64,000 nt of DNA from Rhizohabitans arisaemae. GTDB taxonomy: Bacteria; Actinomycetota; Actinomycetes; Streptosporangiales; Streptosporangiaceae. The stretch's first letter is position 1; every line of letters starts with the position of its first letter. A program made the translations under genes and the position numbers. The DNA is taken from the NCBI RefSeq assembly GCF_025996515.1, contig NZ_BLRH01000060.1, positions 1,488,001 to 1,552,000 of the forward strand, given 5' to 3'. Below the pieces are notes generated by a model. That model was not told the origin of the DNA, made no database searches, and saw only the letters and a list, made by a program, of their open reading frames with translations. This document shows, piece by piece, positions 26,566 to 36,222 of the stretch.

Positions 26566-26604
26566 CCAGCCCCCTAAGAGTGCGGCGCCCACATGTAAGC
26601 ATTT

Positions 26605-26676
26605 TCAAGTAACAAGCGCGCAGCAGGTTATGACCAATACGACCAATACGACAGAAAGCACCGAATAGGTCGACAT
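26605..26676 (-). CDS. Putative 23-residue hydrophobic peptide upstream of the sensor kinase
   Basis: ATG at 26674-26676 and TGA at 26605-26607, on the same strand as the kinase and ending 39 bp before its start. GGAG lies six bases upstream of the ATG. The peptide is MSTYSVLSVVLVVLV followed by ITCCALVT, almost entirely hydrophobic with two adjacent Cys, which would suit a small membrane peptide or a regulatory leader. It is too short to judge by homology, and the tandem 9-bp repeat below gives part of its low complexity. Low to moderate confidence; it could be chance. Confidence 0.35.
   Translation of the reverse strand: MSTYSVLSVVLVVLVITCCALVT
26632..26652. repeat. Tandem 9-bp repeat between the kinase and tctC
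   Basis: GACCAATAC occurs twice in tandem (26632-26640, 26641-26649) followed by a third GAC (26650-26652). It lies between divergent promoters of the two-component pair and tctC, so it could be a binding site for the CitB-type regulator. It also falls inside the small hydrophobic reading frame on the minus strand, where it encodes repeated Val-Leu-Val. Confidence 0.45.
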
Positions 26677-26736
26677 GCAGGTCTCCGGCGGTTCAGCATC
26701 CACACACAATCCGTCCCTGACCTGTGGGAGTACCCG

Positions 26737-27705
26737 ATGCGTATTCGTCTTGTGGCCGGCCTCGCCGCGTTGGCCCTGGTCACACTCTCCGGATGTGGAA
26801 ACTCTGGCGGAGCGGAGGGGGGACAGGCGGTCGCACTCAAGATCATGGCACCCGCCTCTCCCGGTGGGGGATGGGACACGACTTCCCGCACCGCGCAGCA
26901 GGCGTTTGAGTCGATCGGTCAGAAGTCCGAGGTTTTCAACGTGCCGGGAGCCGGCGGCACCATCGGCCTGGCGCAGCTCGCCAATGAAAAGGGCAACGGC
27001 AACATGCTCATGACCATGGGCTTGGTCATGGTCGGCGCGGTCGAGACGAACAAGTCGAAGATCACCCTGGAGAACGTCACGCCGATCGCCAAGCTCACCG
27101 AGGAATACGAGATCGTGGTCGTGCCCGCGCAGTCGCCGTACCAGACGCTCCAGGACCTGGTGACGGCCTGGAAGGCCGATCCGGCGAAGATCGCCATCGC
27201 CGGGGGTTCGGCCGGCGGGACGGACCACATCGTCGCCGGCCTGCTCGCCAAGGCCGCGGGCATCGACCCCAAGCAGGTCAACTACATCGCCCACTCAGGT
27301 GGTGGCGAGGCGCTCAACGCGCTGCTCGGCAACACGGTCGCGGTGGGCATCTCCGGCGTCAGCGAGTTCGCCGAGCACGTGAAGTCCGGCAAGCTGCGGG
27401 CGCTCGGCGTGACCTCGCCGAAGCCGGTGGACGGCCTCAACGCGCCGACGATCAAGGATGGCGGTCTCGACGTCGTCCTGGCGAACTGGCGCGGTTTCGT
27501 GGCCCCGCCTGAGCTCAGCGAGGACGCCAAGAAGTCGCTGACCGACCTGGTGCGGAAGATGCACGACTCGCAGGCGTGGAAGGACGCGGTCACCAAGAAC
27601 GGCTGGATCGACACGTTCCAGACCGACCAGGCGTTCGTCGACTACCTGGCCTCCGAGCGGACCAGGATCAAGGGCATCATCGCCGAAATGGGTCTCGGCA
27701 CGTGA
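26737..27705 (+). CDS. tctC: Tripartite tricarboxylate transporter, substrate-binding lipoprotein
   Basis: 322 residues. Lipoprotein signal with lipobox LSGC (Cys about 22), then a TctC/Bug fold: [22 protein letters not shown] (the PGGxxDxxxR loop that grips the carboxylate), [16 protein letters not shown], and [16 protein letters not shown]. It captures a tricarboxylate or other organic acid outside the membrane and delivers it to TctAB. ATG 26737 has GGGAG six bases upstream. The stop overlaps the start of tctB (GTGA) by four bases. Regulation by the divergent CitA/CitB pair is likely. Confidence 0.95.
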   Translation: MRIRLVAGLAALALVTLSGCGNSGGAEGGQAVALKIMAPASPGGGWDTTSRTAQQAFESIGQKSEVFNVPGAGGTIGLAQLANEKGNGNMLMTMGLVMVGAVETNKSKITLENVTPIAKLTEEYEIVVVPAQSPYQTLQDLVTAWKADPAKIAIAGGSAGGTDHIVAGLLAKAAGIDPKQVNYIAHSGGGEALNALLGNTVAVGISGVSEFAEHVKSGKLRALGVTSPKPVDGLNAPTIKDGGLDVVLANWRGFVAPPELSEDAKKSLTDLVRKMHDSQAWKDAVTKNGWIDTFQTDQAFVDYLASERTRIKGIIAEMGLGT

Positions 27706-28258
27706 CCGAAGAACGGCAGGGGTTCCCCGTCGGCCAGGACGGGGAACCCCACGGCGATTCCCCTGCTCCCACCAGCTCGTTTTGGACGCGAAAATCCGAA
27801 CTGGTGCTCGCGGGAGTGGTCCTTGCCCTCGGATTCGTCGTACTGATCGGCACCGCGGATGTGGCGACGGGTGCGGCCACATTCGGTCCGGGACCACGGT
27901 TCTTCCCGGTGCTCGTCGGCGGAGCGCTCCTGATCGTGGGGGTCTGCTACGTGATCGACGTCCTGCGCGGGGGACACGGCGACCCCGAGGAGAGCGAGGA
28001 CGTGGACACCCGGGCACCCGCCGACTGGCGGGCGGTGGCCATGGTGACCCTGGTCTTCCTGGGCTTCGCGTCCCTGGTCGACCTTCTCGGCTGGGTGGTC
28101 GCCGGTGCGCTGCTCTTCTTCGGGCTGGCCTTCTCCCTCGGCGCCCGGAAGCCGCTGCGGACCGGGGCGATCGCCGTCGTGCTGTCCTTCGCCACCTATC
28201 TCCTGTTCGTCCGTGGACTTGGCGTGACACTGCCCGCGGGTCTTTTGGAAGGCGTCCT

Positions 28259-28262
<4 letters not shown>
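27702..28262 (+). CDS. tctB: Tripartite tricarboxylate transporter small membrane subunit TctB
   Basis: 186 residues from GTG 27702, which overlaps the tctC stop. Four hydrophobic segments (starting about 35, 75, 110, 130 and near the C-terminus) with the TctB-like [20 protein letters not shown] and [23 protein letters not shown]. It is the small integral membrane subunit needed with TctA for sodium- or proton-driven uptake. The frame is open upstream to 27576 inside tctC, but overlap geometry and family length favour 27702. Its TGA overlaps the GTG of tctA. Confidence 0.9.
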
Positions 28263-29738
<1,476 letters not shown>

Positions 29739-29761
<23 letters not shown>

Positions 29762-30617
29762 GTCACTCGCCGGGTTTCTGCGCGAGCGCGCCGTGGGCCG
29801 TACGGTCGCGGCGGTTGAGATCGTCGCCTTTCAGGCGCTCAAGACCGTCGACCCGCCGGTCGGCGCGCTCGGCGGGCTCACGGTGACCGGTGTCGCCCGG
29901 CACGGGAAGTTCCTCGACCTCGACGTCGACGGGCTGCACCTGGTCACCCACCTCTCCCGGGCCGGCTGGCTGCGGTGGCGCGACGATCTGACCGGTGTCC
30001 GGCCGGTCCGTCCGGGCAAGGGGCCGCTGGCGGCGCGGGTACGGCTGGCGCCGGGAGACGACGGATCCGCCCCCGGCTTCGAGCTCACCGAGGCGGGGAC
30101 CAGGAAACGTCTGTCGATCTACGTGGTGCGGAATCCGGCGGACGTTCCCGGCATCGCGCGGCTCGGTCCCGACCCCCTCTCGGCGGAGTTCACCGTCGAG
30201 GTGCTGGCCGGGCTGCTCCGCGGCCGCCGTACCCAGATCAAGGGCCTGCTCCGCGACCAGAGCGTCGTCGCCGGCATCGGCAACGCCTACTCCGACGAGG
30301 TGCTGCACGCGGCGCGGATGTCGCCGTTCCGGGTCGCGGGTACCTTGACCGGCGAGGATGTGGCCGAGTTGTATTCGTCGATCGTGACCACGCTGCGCGA
30401 GGCATTGGAACGTTCCATCGGAATCGCCGCCAAGAACCTCAAGACGGAGAAGAGGTCGGGTCTTCGGGTACACGGCCGGGCCGGGGAGGCGTGTCCGGTC
30501 TGTGGAGACACGATCAAGGACGTGTCGTTCGCGGATTCGTCGCTGCAGTACTGCCCGACCTGTCAGACGGGCGGACGGACACTGGCGGACCGGCGCATGT
30601 CCCGCTTTCTCAAGTAG
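29739..30617 (+). CDS. Fpg/Nei-family DNA glycosylase
   Basis: 292 residues. Begins [10 protein letters not shown] with the catalytic Pro-1/Glu-2 pair after Met removal. [11 protein letters not shown] holds the conserved Lys of the beta-clamp region, [23 protein letters not shown] is the helix-two-turn-helix, and the C-terminal zinc finger is C-P-V-C ... C-P-T-C with the terminal DRRMSRFLK. It excises oxidised bases (8-oxoguanine or oxidised pyrimidines) and nicks the AP site. Which Fpg or Nei subtype cannot be settled here. It begins inside the last 23 bp of tctA, so translational coupling with the transporter is probable, which is unusual for a repair gene. Confidence 0.93.
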
Positions 30618-30632
30618 TCCTCAGATAGGTGA

Positions 30633-31028
30633 TCAGCGTACGTTCAGGACGGGACCTACCTTTGCCCAGCGCTCGATTTCACAGCCGCCCAAGCGGTTGA
30701 AGCTGCCCTCGACCCATCTGCCCTTCCAGCGACCTTCGACCGTGGCGGTCTGCGGTCCCCCGTAGATCAAGGTGCAGGCCCGATTCTTGGCGACCGGCTC
30801 GTGCCAGTTCTTGAAGCGGTGGAGCGCGGCGCACGCCTTGGCGGCCCTGGGGTGATTTCCCCCGGCGGGGTCGCAGCGGAGCGTCCGGACGACCGTCTTG
30901 TGCCCGGGGTCCCTGAACTTGATCGTCAAGAGCGTGCCGGACGAGGCGGAGTCGCTCGCCGCGATCACGGGCGGGGCGCCGACTCCGACCATGACGAAAG
31001 AGAGTGTCAATGCGATTAGAGACCTCAT
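30633..31028 (-). CDS. Secreted subtilisin-inhibitor-like (SSI) protein
   Basis: About 131 residues from ATG 31028. Signal peptide (MRSLIALTLSFVMVGVGAPPVIA) and a mature SSI fold: LRCDPAGGNHPRAAKACAALHRF, ACTLIYGGPQTATVEGRWKGRW and SFNRLGGCE. The four Cys (in LRC, KAC, RAC, GGC) are at the positions of the two SSI disulfides. Aligning ACTLIYGG with the SSI reactive loop puts Leu at P1. SSI proteins inhibit extracellular subtilisin- or trypsin-type proteases in streptomycete-type actinomycetes. No clear SD; the frame extends upstream to 31067, but the signal peptide starts at 31028. Confidence 0.88.
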   Translation of the reverse strand: MRSLIALTLSFVMVGVGAPPVIAASDSASSGTLLTIKFRDPGHKTVVRTLRCDPAGGNHPRAAKACAALHRFKNWHEPVAKNRACTLIYGGPQTATVEGRWKGRWVEGSFNRLGGCEIERWAKVGPVLNVR

Positions 31029-31077
31029 GCGTATTTGACGTGAGCCTCGCGGGTCGGGTTCCGCCACAATGGAGGGT

Positions 31078-31401
31078 ATGACCTATCAAGCAATGGATGC
31101 TGCGTCTGTGCCCGACGGCGCCTACCTTCTGGATGTGCGCGAACACGATGAGTGGCAGGCGGGCCATGCGCCCACCGCGGTGCACATCCCCTTGGGGGAA
31201 CTGGGCGTCCGGCTCGACGAGGTGCCCAAGGATCGCGGGGTCTATCTCATCTGCCGGTCCGGGGTCCGCTCCGCGCACGCGGCCGCCCACATGGCGCAGG
31301 GCGGCTGGACCGCGATCAACGTCGAGGGGGGTATGCAGGCGTGGGCCGCGGCGGGTCGCCCGATGATCAGTGACACGCAATATCCGCCTTTTGTCGCATA
31401 G
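31078..31401 (+). CDS. Single-domain rhodanese-like protein
   Basis: 107 residues. LLDVREHDEWQAGHAPTAVHIPLGEL is the CH2A/B start of a rhodanese domain. The active-site loop is YLICRSGVRSAHAAAHM with catalytic Cys and the Arg/Gly-rich cradle, and INVEGGMQAWAAAG is the last strand-helix. It moves sulfane sulfur to cyanide or protein thiols; the physiological partner is unknown. An ATG nine bases upstream (31069) is also possible; GGAGGG lies between the two starts. The gene stands alone beside the SSI gene on the opposite strand. Confidence 0.88.
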   Translation: MTYQAMDAASVPDGAYLLDVREHDEWQAGHAPTAVHIPLGELGVRLDEVPKDRGVYLICRSGVRSAHAAAHMAQGGWTAINVEGGMQAWAAAGRPMISDTQYPPFVA

Positions 31402-31618
31402 TCCAAGCAAGGTGCGGTGGACACCGAATGCGGTGGAAGCGTTGATGGCCGCAGGTGACCGGTTTGTCCCCACTGGAGCCGGGCCGACCAGCCCGCCACC
31501 AGGGGGACGTGACCTCGGCGGCGGGGCGCGGCCGACCGGTCACTGGGTGGCATAAAGCGACCAAATGGTGCATCATTGACGCCGCATGCCGGGGTGATCC
31601 CGCATGCTCACATCAATG

Positions 31619-31703
31619 CGCGGGAGCTCGGGGTAACCGGGCTGAGAGGGTAGCTGCCGCTGCCGACCGCAGGAACCTGTCCGGGTAATGCCGGCGTAGG
31701 GAG
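31619..31703 (+). promoter_or_regulatory. Thiamine pyrophosphate (TPP) riboswitch
   Basis: The conserved TPP-sensing core is present: GGGCTGAGAGGG at 31629-31640 (pyrimidine pocket) and GGGTAATGCCGGCGTAGGGA at 31683-31702 (pyrophosphate helix and the GCGTAGGGA end of P1), joined by ACCTG at 31675-31679. The SD AGGGAG (31698-31703) lies in the 3' side of P1 and begins 13 bases before the permease ATG at 31711. TPP binding would therefore mask the ribosome site, a translational switch. Confidence 0.93.
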
Positions 31704-31710
31704 TAGCGCG

Positions 31711-33045
31711 ATGGCGCCTGCCGTCAGTCCGTCCAAGCATGCCGAGGCCCCCCTCACCCTCACGCAGGAGACCCCCAGGACTCTGGGGTTTCTCGATCAG
31801 AGTGCCTTCTGGGCGAACCTGGGAGTGAGTCTTCTCGGGTTCTCCGGGGCGCTCGCCCTGCTCAACCCCCTCGGCGACGTTCCGCTCTCGTTCCTGGCGG
31901 CGCTCACCGCCGCCGTGGTGGGGAGCCTGGTGGGCACGGCCATGGTGGGCCTTGCCGCGGTACCGGGAGCACAGACCGGTGCCCCCGCGATGGTCCTGCT
32001 CCGTGGACTCTTCGGGGCGCGCCTGTCGTACCTGCCCACCGTTCTCAACATCGTCCAGCTGCTCGGCTGGGGCGCCTTCGAGCTCTGGGTGATCGCCCAG
32101 GGCGCCAAGGCGATCTTCGGAGACACGGTCCCGTACGCCGTGTGGGTCGTCCTGGGCGGAGTGATCACGACCGCCCTCACCATCCGGCCGCTGGGAGCCG
32201 TCCGGCTCCTCCGGCGCTACGTGACGATCGCGGTGATCGTCGCCATGGTCTGGTTCACCGTCGCGCTCTTCCGCGAAGGCCCGGCGGTCGAGGCCGGTTC
32301 GTGGACCGGGTTCCCGGCGGCCGTCGACTACGTGATCGCCCTCTCCGTCTCCTGGGTTCCCCTCGCCGCCGACTACGCGCGCCACTCACGTACACCCAGA
32401 GCCGCGTTCAACGGCGCCGTGGTCGGATACAGCATCGCCCAGGTCGCCTGCCTCGCCCTCGGCATCGCGGCGCTCGCCCTCGTCGGCGGGAACACCGAGA
32501 ATGTCTGGGATCCCTTCGTGGCGGCGCCGCTGGGCGCGCTCTTCTTCGGCATTCTGGTGCTCCGGGAGACCGACCAGTCGTTCGCCAACGTCTACTCCAC
32601 GGCCATGTCGGTGCACAACCTGCTGCCGAAGGTCGACCGCCGGATTCTCTCCGTCTCCATCGGAGCCTTGATCACCGGGCTCGCCCTGGTCGTGGACGTG
32701 ACGAAGTACACCGTCTTCCTGGGGTTGATCGGCGCGGTCTTCGTCCCCATGTTCGCGGTTCTCGCCGTGGACTACTTCCTGCTCGGCGGACGGCGCTCCT
32801 GGGACACGGCGGCGGACGCGCCGTCCCGATGGCTCATGCTCCTGCCCTGGGCCCTGGGGTTCACGACCTACTGGCTGCTCGCCGCGCTCCCCGAGGTCGG
32901 GTGGTGGAAGTCCCTGTGGACCGGGGCGCGGGAGATGATCGGTTTCACACCGCAGCCGTGGATGAGCGCGGCGGTCGGGGCCTTCCTGGTGGCCGCGCTG
33001 ATCACCCTGGTCGTCGGCCGGCTCGGCCGTACGGCGCGGGGGTGA
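31711..33045 (+). CDS. NCS1-family permease, probable HMP/thiamine-precursor transporter (CytX-like)
   Basis: 444 residues with about 12 transmembrane segments. NCS1 features: QSAFWANLGVSLLGFSG, an early Gly/Ala helix, PAMVLLRGLFGARLSYLPTVLNIVQLLGWGAFELWVIAQGAK (signature W/NxxQLLGWxxxE), and DYARHSRTPRAAFNGAV. The TPP riboswitch in front says it brings in something feeding thiamine synthesis, most likely hydroxymethylpyrimidine (CytX group), not cytosine. The starting ATG follows AGGGAG by seven bases. It ends two bases from the convergent ogt stop. Confidence 0.88.
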   Translation: MAPAVSPSKHAEAPLTLTQETPRTLGFLDQSAFWANLGVSLLGFSGALALLNPLGDVPLSFLAALTAAVVGSLVGTAMVGLAAVPGAQTGAPAMVLLRGLFGARLSYLPTVLNIVQLLGWGAFELWVIAQGAKAIFGDTVPYAVWVVLGGVITTALTIRPLGAVRLLRRYVTIAVIVAMVWFTVALFREGPAVEAGSWTGFPAAVDYVIALSVSWVPLAADYARHSRTPRAAFNGAVVGYSIAQVACLALGIAALALVGGNTENVWDPFVAAPLGALFFGILVLRETDQSFANVYSTAMSVHNLLPKVDRRILSVSIGALITGLALVVDVTKYTVFLGLIGAVFVPMFAVLAVDYFLLGGRRSWDTAADAPSRWLMLLPWALGFTTYWLLAALPEVGWWKSLWTGAREMIGFTPQPWMSAAVGAFLVAALITLVVGRLGRTARG

Positions 33046-33046
33046 C

Positions 33047-33616
33047 TCACCGAATCGGGTAACCCCCCTCCAACCGAAGCAGGTGCTCCTTGGCGGCCGC
33101 ACCGCCCGCGTAGCCGCCAAGGCCACCCCCGGTCTCGATGACCCGGTGGCAAGGAACTACGATGCAGACCGGGTTGGAGGCAAAGGCGTTGCTGACGGCA
33201 CGTAACGCCTGTGGCCTTCCAATGCGTGCTGCTATTTCCTCATAAGTCGCTACTGAGCCGTACGGCACTGTGGCCAGTGCTTGCAGTACAGCGCGGCCGA
33301 ACTGGGACGTCAGACGTGGATCCACAGGGAAAGAGAAGGTTTTCAGCCGACCGGCGAAGTAGGCATCCAGCTCTCGGCGCAGCGGATCGACACGACTGGG
33401 ATCGGGACCGATGAACCGGCCTACCTCTCGGCTGATCCGTGCGAAAATCGTGTGCTCGTCCTCAAAACTGCACGCCACAACCCCACGGGACGTCACCGCC
33501 ATCACCAGGCGCCCCACGGGGGTGTCGGTGGTGTCGAACGCGATGTCCGGCGGCGACTCGCCCTGGTATCCCGGCGCGGTCACGCGCAGAAGGGCTTCCA
33601 GGTCACCGGTGGACAT
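33047..33616 (-). CDS. ogt: Methylated-DNA-protein-cysteine methyltransferase
   Basis: 189 residues from ATG 33616, which has GAGAGGG eight bases upstream. The N-terminal FDTTDTPVGRLVMAVTSRGVVACSFE matches the Ogt ribonuclease-like domain. The C-terminal domain has the active site NPVCIVVPCHRVIETGGGLGGYAGG: PCHRV with the methyl-accepting Cys and the Asn/Arg helical features. It repairs O6-methylguanine in a suicide reaction. A longer open frame upstream to 33997 is the antisense of the kinase gene and is not coding. Confidence 0.93.
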   Translation of the reverse strand: MSTGDLEALLRVTAPGYQGESPPDIAFDTTDTPVGRLVMAVTSRGVVACSFEDEHTIFARISREVGRFIGPDPSRVDPLRRELDAYFAGRLKTFSFPVDPRLTSQFGRAVLQALATVPYGSVATYEEIAARIGRPQALRAVSNAFASNPVCIVVPCHRVIETGGGLGGYAGGAAAKEHLLRLEGGYPIR

Positions 33617-33677
33617 GCGATACACCCTCTCATGGTTTCCCGGAAATACATCAAGATCGGCGGAGGAAAGGGGCACC

Positions 33678-35549
33678 ATGGGCGGTGTGGACCGTCGGCG
33701 GGATGCCGGCCCTGCCGCAGGGGACGAAGGCATCGAGCGAGCCCTGGTGGAGAGTGCGGCCAACGCTCTCGTCGCCATGGATCGAGACCTGACGGTCCTC
33801 AGCTGGAACCCCGCGGCGGAGCGGCTGTTCGGCTGGACCGCCGAGGAGGTCCTGTCCAGGAGGGCGCCGATCATCCCGGGTGAGCTCATGGCCGAGCACA
33901 ACGCCGTCCTGGAGCGGGTCCGGATCGGGGGCAGCGTCTCGCTGCGGACCAAGCGCTTCCACAAGGACGGGCGCCTGCTGGACGTCCGGGCCGACATCAG
34001 CGCGCTGCACGGGGCCAGAGGGGCCCTCCTCGGCTGGGTCGCCGCGTACCAGGTCGCAGAGACCGACGAAGCCGCCCGTGGCTACATGGCCGAGCGAATC
34101 CGCCTGGTCAAACGGCTCACCGACGTGGTGGGCGACATCAACGCCGAGCTTGAGCTGCCGGCCGTGCTCGACCGGATCGCGGCGAGCCTCACCGATCTGA
34201 CCGGCGCCGACGCCGGTGGTTTCGTCATCATCGAAGGGGACAGGCTCCGGCTGGTCAGCGCGCATCAGATGCCCGAATCCCTGCGGGGGGCCACCGCGGA
34301 TCTGCGGACGAGCCTGGTGGGCAAGCTGCTGAGCACGGGGAAGGCCGTCATGCTGGAGACCGGGGAGGACGGCCGGCTCGACGAGCTGATCTGGTCGCAG
34401 TTGCCCGGTCTGCACACGATCGCGCTGGGTATCGCGGCGGTGGGCGGACGCCCGTACGGCGCCCTGTACGCGCTCTTCTCCAAGCGGAGAGCGAGCCATG
34501 TGGAGCTTGAGCTGCTTGAACTGCTCGCCGGACACGCGGGTATCGCGGTCTCCAACGCGATGGCGTTCCAAGACGCCGTCCGCCAGCGCGCCCACGAGCG
34601 GGCGGTCTTCGACGCGAGCGCCGACGGCATCGCGGTGCTGGACGGGCGGGGCAAGGTCACCCAGTGGAACCCGGCGGCGCACAAACTCACCGATGTCGCG
34701 GCGTCGGATGTCATCGGCCGGCCGCCTCCCTTCCCGCTTCCGGCGCCCAAGGAGAAGCTCACCCACCATCTGGAGTCGGGGCTCTGGCTCGACGTGATGA
34801 GCGCGGAGATCGCGGAGACGGGTGAGATCGTGGTCGACTTCCGCGACGTCACCCGGGCCAAGGAGCTGGAGGAGGCCAAGGATCTCTTCCTGGCCACGAC
34901 CAGCCACGAGCTGCGGACGCCCATCACGGTGGTGCGGGGCTTCGCGAGCACGCTGGCGCGGCGGTGGGACGAGCTCGCCGACGACGAGCGCCGTACGGCC
35001 GTACAGGCGATCGCGGACCGGGCCCAGTCGCTCGCCCAGCTGGTCGAGCATCTGCTGCTCGGGGCGCAGCTGGGCGCGAACGAGCTGCCGGTGACGATCG
35101 AGTCCTTCGACATGGCGCGGGTAATCAAGATCGTGACAATGGGCCTGCCCGCGCTGTCGGAGCGCCATACGATCGAGGTGGATATTCCGGATGATCTACC
35201 ATTCGCCCTCGGTGATCCGCTGGCGACGGACACCATTCTGGGTCAGTTACTTGAAAACGCGTTCAAGTACTCGCCGCAGGGAGGGGTCATCAGGGTCCGG
35301 GCCTTGGCGGAGCGAGATCAAATAGTGGTCCTCGTCGAGGATGAGGGCATCGGGATCGCCCCGGGCGACTATGAGCGGATTTTTGAGCGTTTTGTACAAG
35401 GAGAAGCCGGTGACAGGCGGCGCTTTGGCGGCGTCGGGCTCGGACTTTACATTGTTCGAAGTTTGGCAAGGGCTCAAGGGGGTGACGTGATCGCCCGTGC
35501 CCGGGATAGTGGAGGGGCACGAATGAAATTCGTCCTTCCAAGATCGTGA
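33678..35549 (+). CDS. Cytosolic PAS-GAF-PAS sensor histidine kinase
   Basis: 623 residues from ATG 33678 (GGAGGAAAGGGG upstream). No transmembrane segment. Order: PAS (about 20-130; WNPAAERLFGWTAEEVLSR), GAF (about 145-300; LELPAVLDRIAASLTDLTGADAGGF), a second PAS (about 310-385; FDASADGIAVLDGRGKVTQWNPAAH), HisKA with phospho-acceptor His in TTSHELRTPITVVRGF, and HATPase_c (LLENAFKYSP, DEGIGIAPGDYERIFERF, GVGLGLYIVR). The substrate regulator is not beside it, so the output is unknown; the RsbW-like ATPase 190 bp downstream may be separate. Cytosolic sensing, perhaps of redox or small ligand through PAS/GAF. Confidence 0.93.
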   Translation: MGGVDRRRDAGPAAGDEGIERALVESAANALVAMDRDLTVLSWNPAAERLFGWTAEEVLSRRAPIIPGELMAEHNAVLERVRIGGSVSLRTKRFHKDGRLLDVRADISALHGARGALLGWVAAYQVAETDEAARGYMAERIRLVKRLTDVVGDINAELELPAVLDRIAASLTDLTGADAGGFVIIEGDRLRLVSAHQMPESLRGATADLRTSLVGKLLSTGKAVMLETGEDGRLDELIWSQLPGLHTIALGIAAVGGRPYGALYALFSKRRASHVELELLELLAGHAGIAVSNAMAFQDAVRQRAHERAVFDASADGIAVLDGRGKVTQWNPAAHKLTDVAASDVIGRPPPFPLPAPKEKLTHHLESGLWLDVMSAEIAETGEIVVDFRDVTRAKELEEAKDLFLATTSHELRTPITVVRGFASTLARRWDELADDERRTAVQAIADRAQSLAQLVEHLLLGAQLGANELPVTIESFDMARVIKIVTMGLPALSERHTIEVDIPDDLPFALGDPLATDTILGQLLENAFKYSPQGGVIRVRALAERDQIVVLVEDEGIGIAPGDYERIFERFVQGEAGDRRRFGGVGLGLYIVRSLARAQGGDVIARARDSGGARMKFVLPRS

Positions 35550-35708
35550 ATCGTGTAGACGAAGCCGGGTAACGAGGCGGTAACGACAGGGCAAGCTGTT
35601 GGCCAAGCTTCGTGGTCGGTAAGTACAGAGCGGTTTCCGTGTCTTTGCAACGGGGCATTTCGGTCGTACTGGGGCCTGGGTCCTCAGCAGAAACAGTGAC
35701 AAGGTCCA

Positions 35709-35725
35709 CAGGTTTCACAAACCTG
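35709..35725. promoter_or_regulatory. 17-bp palindrome before the RsbW-like gene
   Basis: CAGGTTTCACAAACCTG is a perfect 7-bp dyad around CAC, ending eight bases before the GTG start at 35734 and just in front of its SD region. It could be an operator or a small leader hairpin that controls ribosome access. Confidence 0.45.
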
Positions 35726-35733
35726 CGGGGGAG

Positions 35734-36222
35734 GTGAGTGCGTCGAGCGTCGTATTGCTACCCCATGCGCCGTCCAGCGTCGCCGTCGCACGCCAACGCC
35801 TAAGTGCCGACCTGCACGCCTGGGGGGTCTTCGCCACAGCGGTGGACGACGCCGTGCTCGTGGTGAGCGAATTGTTGAGCAACGCGCTGAGGCACGCCCG
35901 CCCTCTCCCCTCCGGCCAGGTAAAAGTCGCCTGGCAGTGGGCCGACGGACGGGTCGAGGTCTCGGTGAGCGACGGCGGGGCGTCGACCGAGCCGAGGGCG
36001 GGACGACCGACACTGTCCTCGCTGGGCGGCCGGGGCCTCGGCATCGTCGAGCACCTCGCGGACCGATGGGGCGTCATGCACGACGGGGTGACCACCACGG
36101 TCTGGGCCGTCGTCAACGCTCCCTACCCGAGCCCTAACGGGGATATGGCACAGCCCGAAATCGGTGACCTGCGGGAGCGTGTGTCGTCCGAGGCGCATGT
36201 GCCGTACGGGATACCCGACTAG
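35734..36222 (+). CDS. RsbW-like ATP-binding protein (anti-sigma/HATPase_c_2 family)
   Basis: 162 residues. [46 protein letters not shown] is the helix with the N-box [10 protein letters not shown] of the RsbW/HATPase_c_2 family. VSVSDGG supplies the G1 Asp-containing motif and [18 protein letters not shown] the lid region. Such single-domain kinase-like proteins bind or phosphorylate STAS antagonists and sigma factors. A STAS gene lies at 40660, but pairing is only inferred. The GTG at 35734 overlaps a purine-rich GGGGGAGG. The stop overlaps the convergent arcA stop by four bases. Confidence 0.85.
   Translation: MSASSVVLLPHAPSSVAVARQRLSADLHAWGVFATAVDDAVLVVSELLSNALRHARPLPSGQVKVAWQWADGRVEVSVSDGGASTEPRAGRPTLSSLGGRGLGIVEHLADRWGVMHDGVTTTVWAVVNAPYPSPNGDMAQPEIGDLRERVSSEAHVPYGIPD

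Noticed and set aside
33617-33997. Upstream extension of the Ogt frame
   Set aside because: Lies over the start of the histidine kinase gene; ATG 33616 has a good SD and fits Ogt length.
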